Assembly: GCA_944470555.2 (NCBI GenBank)
Contig: OX104134.1
Coordinates: forward strand, 72,658,678-72,722,677
Reading direction: 5' to 3'
DNA length: 64,000 nt
From: Heterobilharzia americana
Taxonomy: Eukaryota; Platyhelminthes; Trematoda; Strigeidida; Schistosomatidae
Below, in pieces: positions 61,151 to 64,000 of this stretch. A program made the position numbers and the translations under genes. Each line of letters begins with the position of its first letter. Position 1 is the stretch's first letter. A model generated the notes under the pieces. The model worked only from the letters and a program-made list of their open reading frames with translations. It did not search any database and was not told where the DNA came from.

Positions 61151-64000
61151 ATACAAGCAACAACATTAAATTTCCAGTTTTCCAAAATGCCTAAAAGGTC
61201 GTAACATGCTTATTGATTTTCAGCTTCCAAAGAATCTTTCTTCTAGTTTTGCACACCTTGTAAATAAAGATAAATTTGAGTAAGGCAACAGATTAACTGC
61301 TAAGTGGTTGATCTATGCTGGTTCCACAAACCAACTTTTATGTAACATTAAACTGGATAGCCTAAAAGATAATCAGTCATTTATCTCATGAAACTAATCT
61401 CGAATTCAGTGTTAAGAAATCTAAATACTTGTCCTTTGTGCCTAAAACAATTTGTGAAATCAAAAGTATGTCTCAATACAAGTAATCACATCCCGTACCT
61501 GGATCTATTTTGTACATAGCTTGACAATGCGAGCTGTAACTTAGATTTCGAAAGTGAATGATTAACCCTCTTTGTTGGTGAACCTGATATAATTTAACCA
61601 TTAAATATATGTATCAGTATGCATATATGTTGTGAAATTAGGCAATGAAGTCGTTTTAACGTGGCTTGTAATTTATCAGTTTTCTCATCATCTTAGGTTT
61701 ATTCCATTAGGCCATATTTCCAACCTAACATACTGGTACATCTATTTCTTTTTGTTCCACGCATAGGTCAGAAGTTCTGGAAACACGCAGTATTGCAGCT
61801 TTTTGAACCAGTTAAAGCAGTTATCCACTGATTGTATTAGCACTTATTTTGTAGTATCCTTTGCCGCCTGTATGATATACGGTCAGAATCAATATTAGGT
61901 TCACGTCCGAAAACTGTACGAAAATGGAAATACACAGAGCCGTTAAAGTAATGAACAAGAAGAAGATTTCAAATTTTTACTGATATGAATAAAGCGGATA
62001 ACTGTTATCAAGTGGAATTTTAACCTAATGTACAAAAACAGTTTCTCAATAATACGAAGACACGAATCCTATCGACCTGAAAATCTCAGAGAGTAATGAA
62101 ATAAACTACGAAAGCAGCTTACCAGCTTATGGACATTATTCCAGAAAGATGGACGTTTTCGCGTAACATTTAATAAGCAGCTGTTATACAGCTTTGAAGA
62201 AGAAATATTATATCTATCAGAGCAAACTTTTAAAGTGATAATATATTCACAAAACATAGCTACAAAGCCTTTATTTGATGCAGAATTTACTTGTAGAGAC
62301 TGTTGTTTACCAATACATTTTCCACAAGTGATTCAGTCTTCATCTTATTGAATGAATATTAAGGAATTCGGTGTATTAAACAATTCTCACCAAAGAGCTT
62401 ATTTTGGTGACGCCATAGACCAACAATATACTGCAAGGCTGATTGTATGTTCGGGAATTTCTGCTTTGGAAAACGATTTGGCGTCGAGACTATGTGTTTT
62501 TCTAAGATTAAATGTTTTCATATGTTTCACTTAGAACACCATAAGGAATCCTTGCTTTGAACAGGATATACTGTTCTTTGTAGTAACGTTTTAGGGAGTG
62601 ACGCCATTTTCGGTAGCTTCAGTCTGATGGATAGCTTGAACAGCTTCATTAGCTTTACAACTAAATCTAACAGCTATTTCTTCATTGCAGTAACTATGTA
62701 ATTCTCTTAGTTATACTGAAACATTTTGTGTTATCTTTTATGTTTACATTTTTTATTTACTGCAACCACCAACGTGCTTATTTGATACATTTCCAAAAAA
62801 TGTTATCACTTACATTTTACATCTCATATAATTGACATTACTGGTCAATTTAATTCATCTGATACACTCAGTAGATAGATTGGCTGCCGATTACACTGTT
62901 ATCATTGAGAACATTTAACGCCAAACTAGACGGACTAACCAAATGCATTACATTAAAATGGGAAAGTGATCACTCAGCTTATCTAGAAATTTGTATTAAT
63001 TGAAAAAGCATTGTCACACTGCGATCACAGTTAATTTGTTCTCTTCAGTGAAGTCAGGCTCATTTCTTCCTTGTTCTAGCGTTCCAATATAGTTCACTTT
63101 CCATTATTGAGGCGATTCTGATAATTTCTTGAACAAACGGTTGTAGTGTCTTGTCAAATTCTTCTAGAAACGGAGTTTCGTCCAAGTAGCTTTTCCCTCT
63201 AATCCTGAAGGTTAAATTCCTTATACAGGATATCGCCTCTCTGTTTCATCTCTGTGGCTTCAGCAGTATCTTATTTTGATGTTCTTAACGCGGCGGATTT
63301 ATATTAAAATGTATTCTCATGATGATAAAATCTAACTCGGCTCTAATTTTTTTCCAGGACATCAACAGAAACGATGGCCAGTGTGTTTACTACATATGTA
63401 GAATTACCTACTATGATTCAAGGTATCAGGGACCTGATTGTTGAATAATTTAGCCCAACCTCTCGGTCCAACTCACTTTCTTTATACATTTTTTTCAAAA
63501 GGCTAATTGTGGCAGCACAGAATTCGTATTCAAAGAAAAGATTAACGTAGGAAAAGAGGAAATGAATCTAAGGAATTCACTTGCATTTAAGTGTACTGAA
63601 ATAAGTCGAAAATGAACGATCTACGAAGAGTTTTTTATCATTAGCATTGTGAACATAATGTTCTGTTTCTGAATGAAATGAAAAATTCTTGTTTAAACAC
63701 GATTGCAAAGTTACTGCTATCAAAATATACAAATTTTGAAGTACACGAATTGAGAAGACTTTTGCAAGAGAAAAATCTATTGAGACGATTTAAAAGAACT
63801 GAATTTCTAGTTCACATGCATTTTTGCTGATGGAAAAGTTGAAAAATCAGCCTGGCCTTTTTTATTTAATTAATAGAGAATTATCAGCTTAGTCAAATAT
63901 GTCAGACAGCGGTAGAGAGAAAATTACACGATCTGCGCCATAAGACACTGGGAATGCTTAATATTTGGATGTTTGTCACTTTTGCTTGTGTTCCATTATT
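61151..64000. other. No recognisable gene (~2.8 kb)
   Basis: Only short frames (62069-62257 on -, 62352-62534 on +) without motifs; no repeats recognised. Confidence 0.45.

Noticed and set aside
63155..63200. GTTTCGTCC near 63.17 kb as a further minus-strand hammerhead
   Set aside because: No CUGANGA segment or stem II partner lies upstream on the minus strand.

Overview
The window is AT-rich eukaryotic DNA with long introns, few coding exons and dense retroelement debris. The repeat families point to a blood fluke (genus Schistosoma or a close relative). They are RTE-clade LINEs like SR2, Penelope-like elements with inverted terminal arms and GIY-YIG domains, and tRNA-derived SINEs of the SM-alpha type carrying hammerhead ribozyme cores. 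The species cannot be fixed from the sequence alone.

Layout. 0-8.5 kb: three exons on the + strand of an SLC6 sodium-coupled transporter. The first carries a one-base deletion against the family reading frame, and the introns hold two hammerhead SINEs and Penelope remnants. 9.2-12 kb: the 3' end of a CR1/jockey-type LINE, interrupted by a Penelope-like element with ~225 bp inverted arms. 12-18.6 kb: almost nothing recognisable beyond one Penelope scrap. 18.65-19.77 kb and 28.43-29.54 kb: two nearly identical, oppositely oriented copies of a degraded RTE 3' end. Between them lie two plausible but unassigned minus-strand exons (22.15-22.68 kb) and a full-length but frameshifted RTE element (24.47-27.71 kb) with a clear target-site duplication.

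30.3-46.6 kb: two exons on the - strand of a TMEM26-like membrane protein. They are separated by a ~15.5 kb intron that contains a second Penelope-like element (41.7-43.3 kb), older Penelope fragments, SINEs and tRNA-like relics. 46.6-64 kb: no gene that I can defend. This part has three more hammerhead SINE relics, a further Penelope RT fragment (55.2-55.7 kb) and a second full-length RTE copy (57.46-60.82 kb), heavily decayed, with its own target-site duplication.

The host genes here are an SLC6 transporter on + and a TMEM26-like protein on -. Nothing shows that they work together. I found no CRISPR array, operon or novel enzymatic system. The most interesting signals are structural: the inverted repeat pair around the 22 kb exons, the microduplications in decayed RTE copies, the nested Penelope insertion whose stops all fit C-to-T change, and the spread of hammerhead variants.
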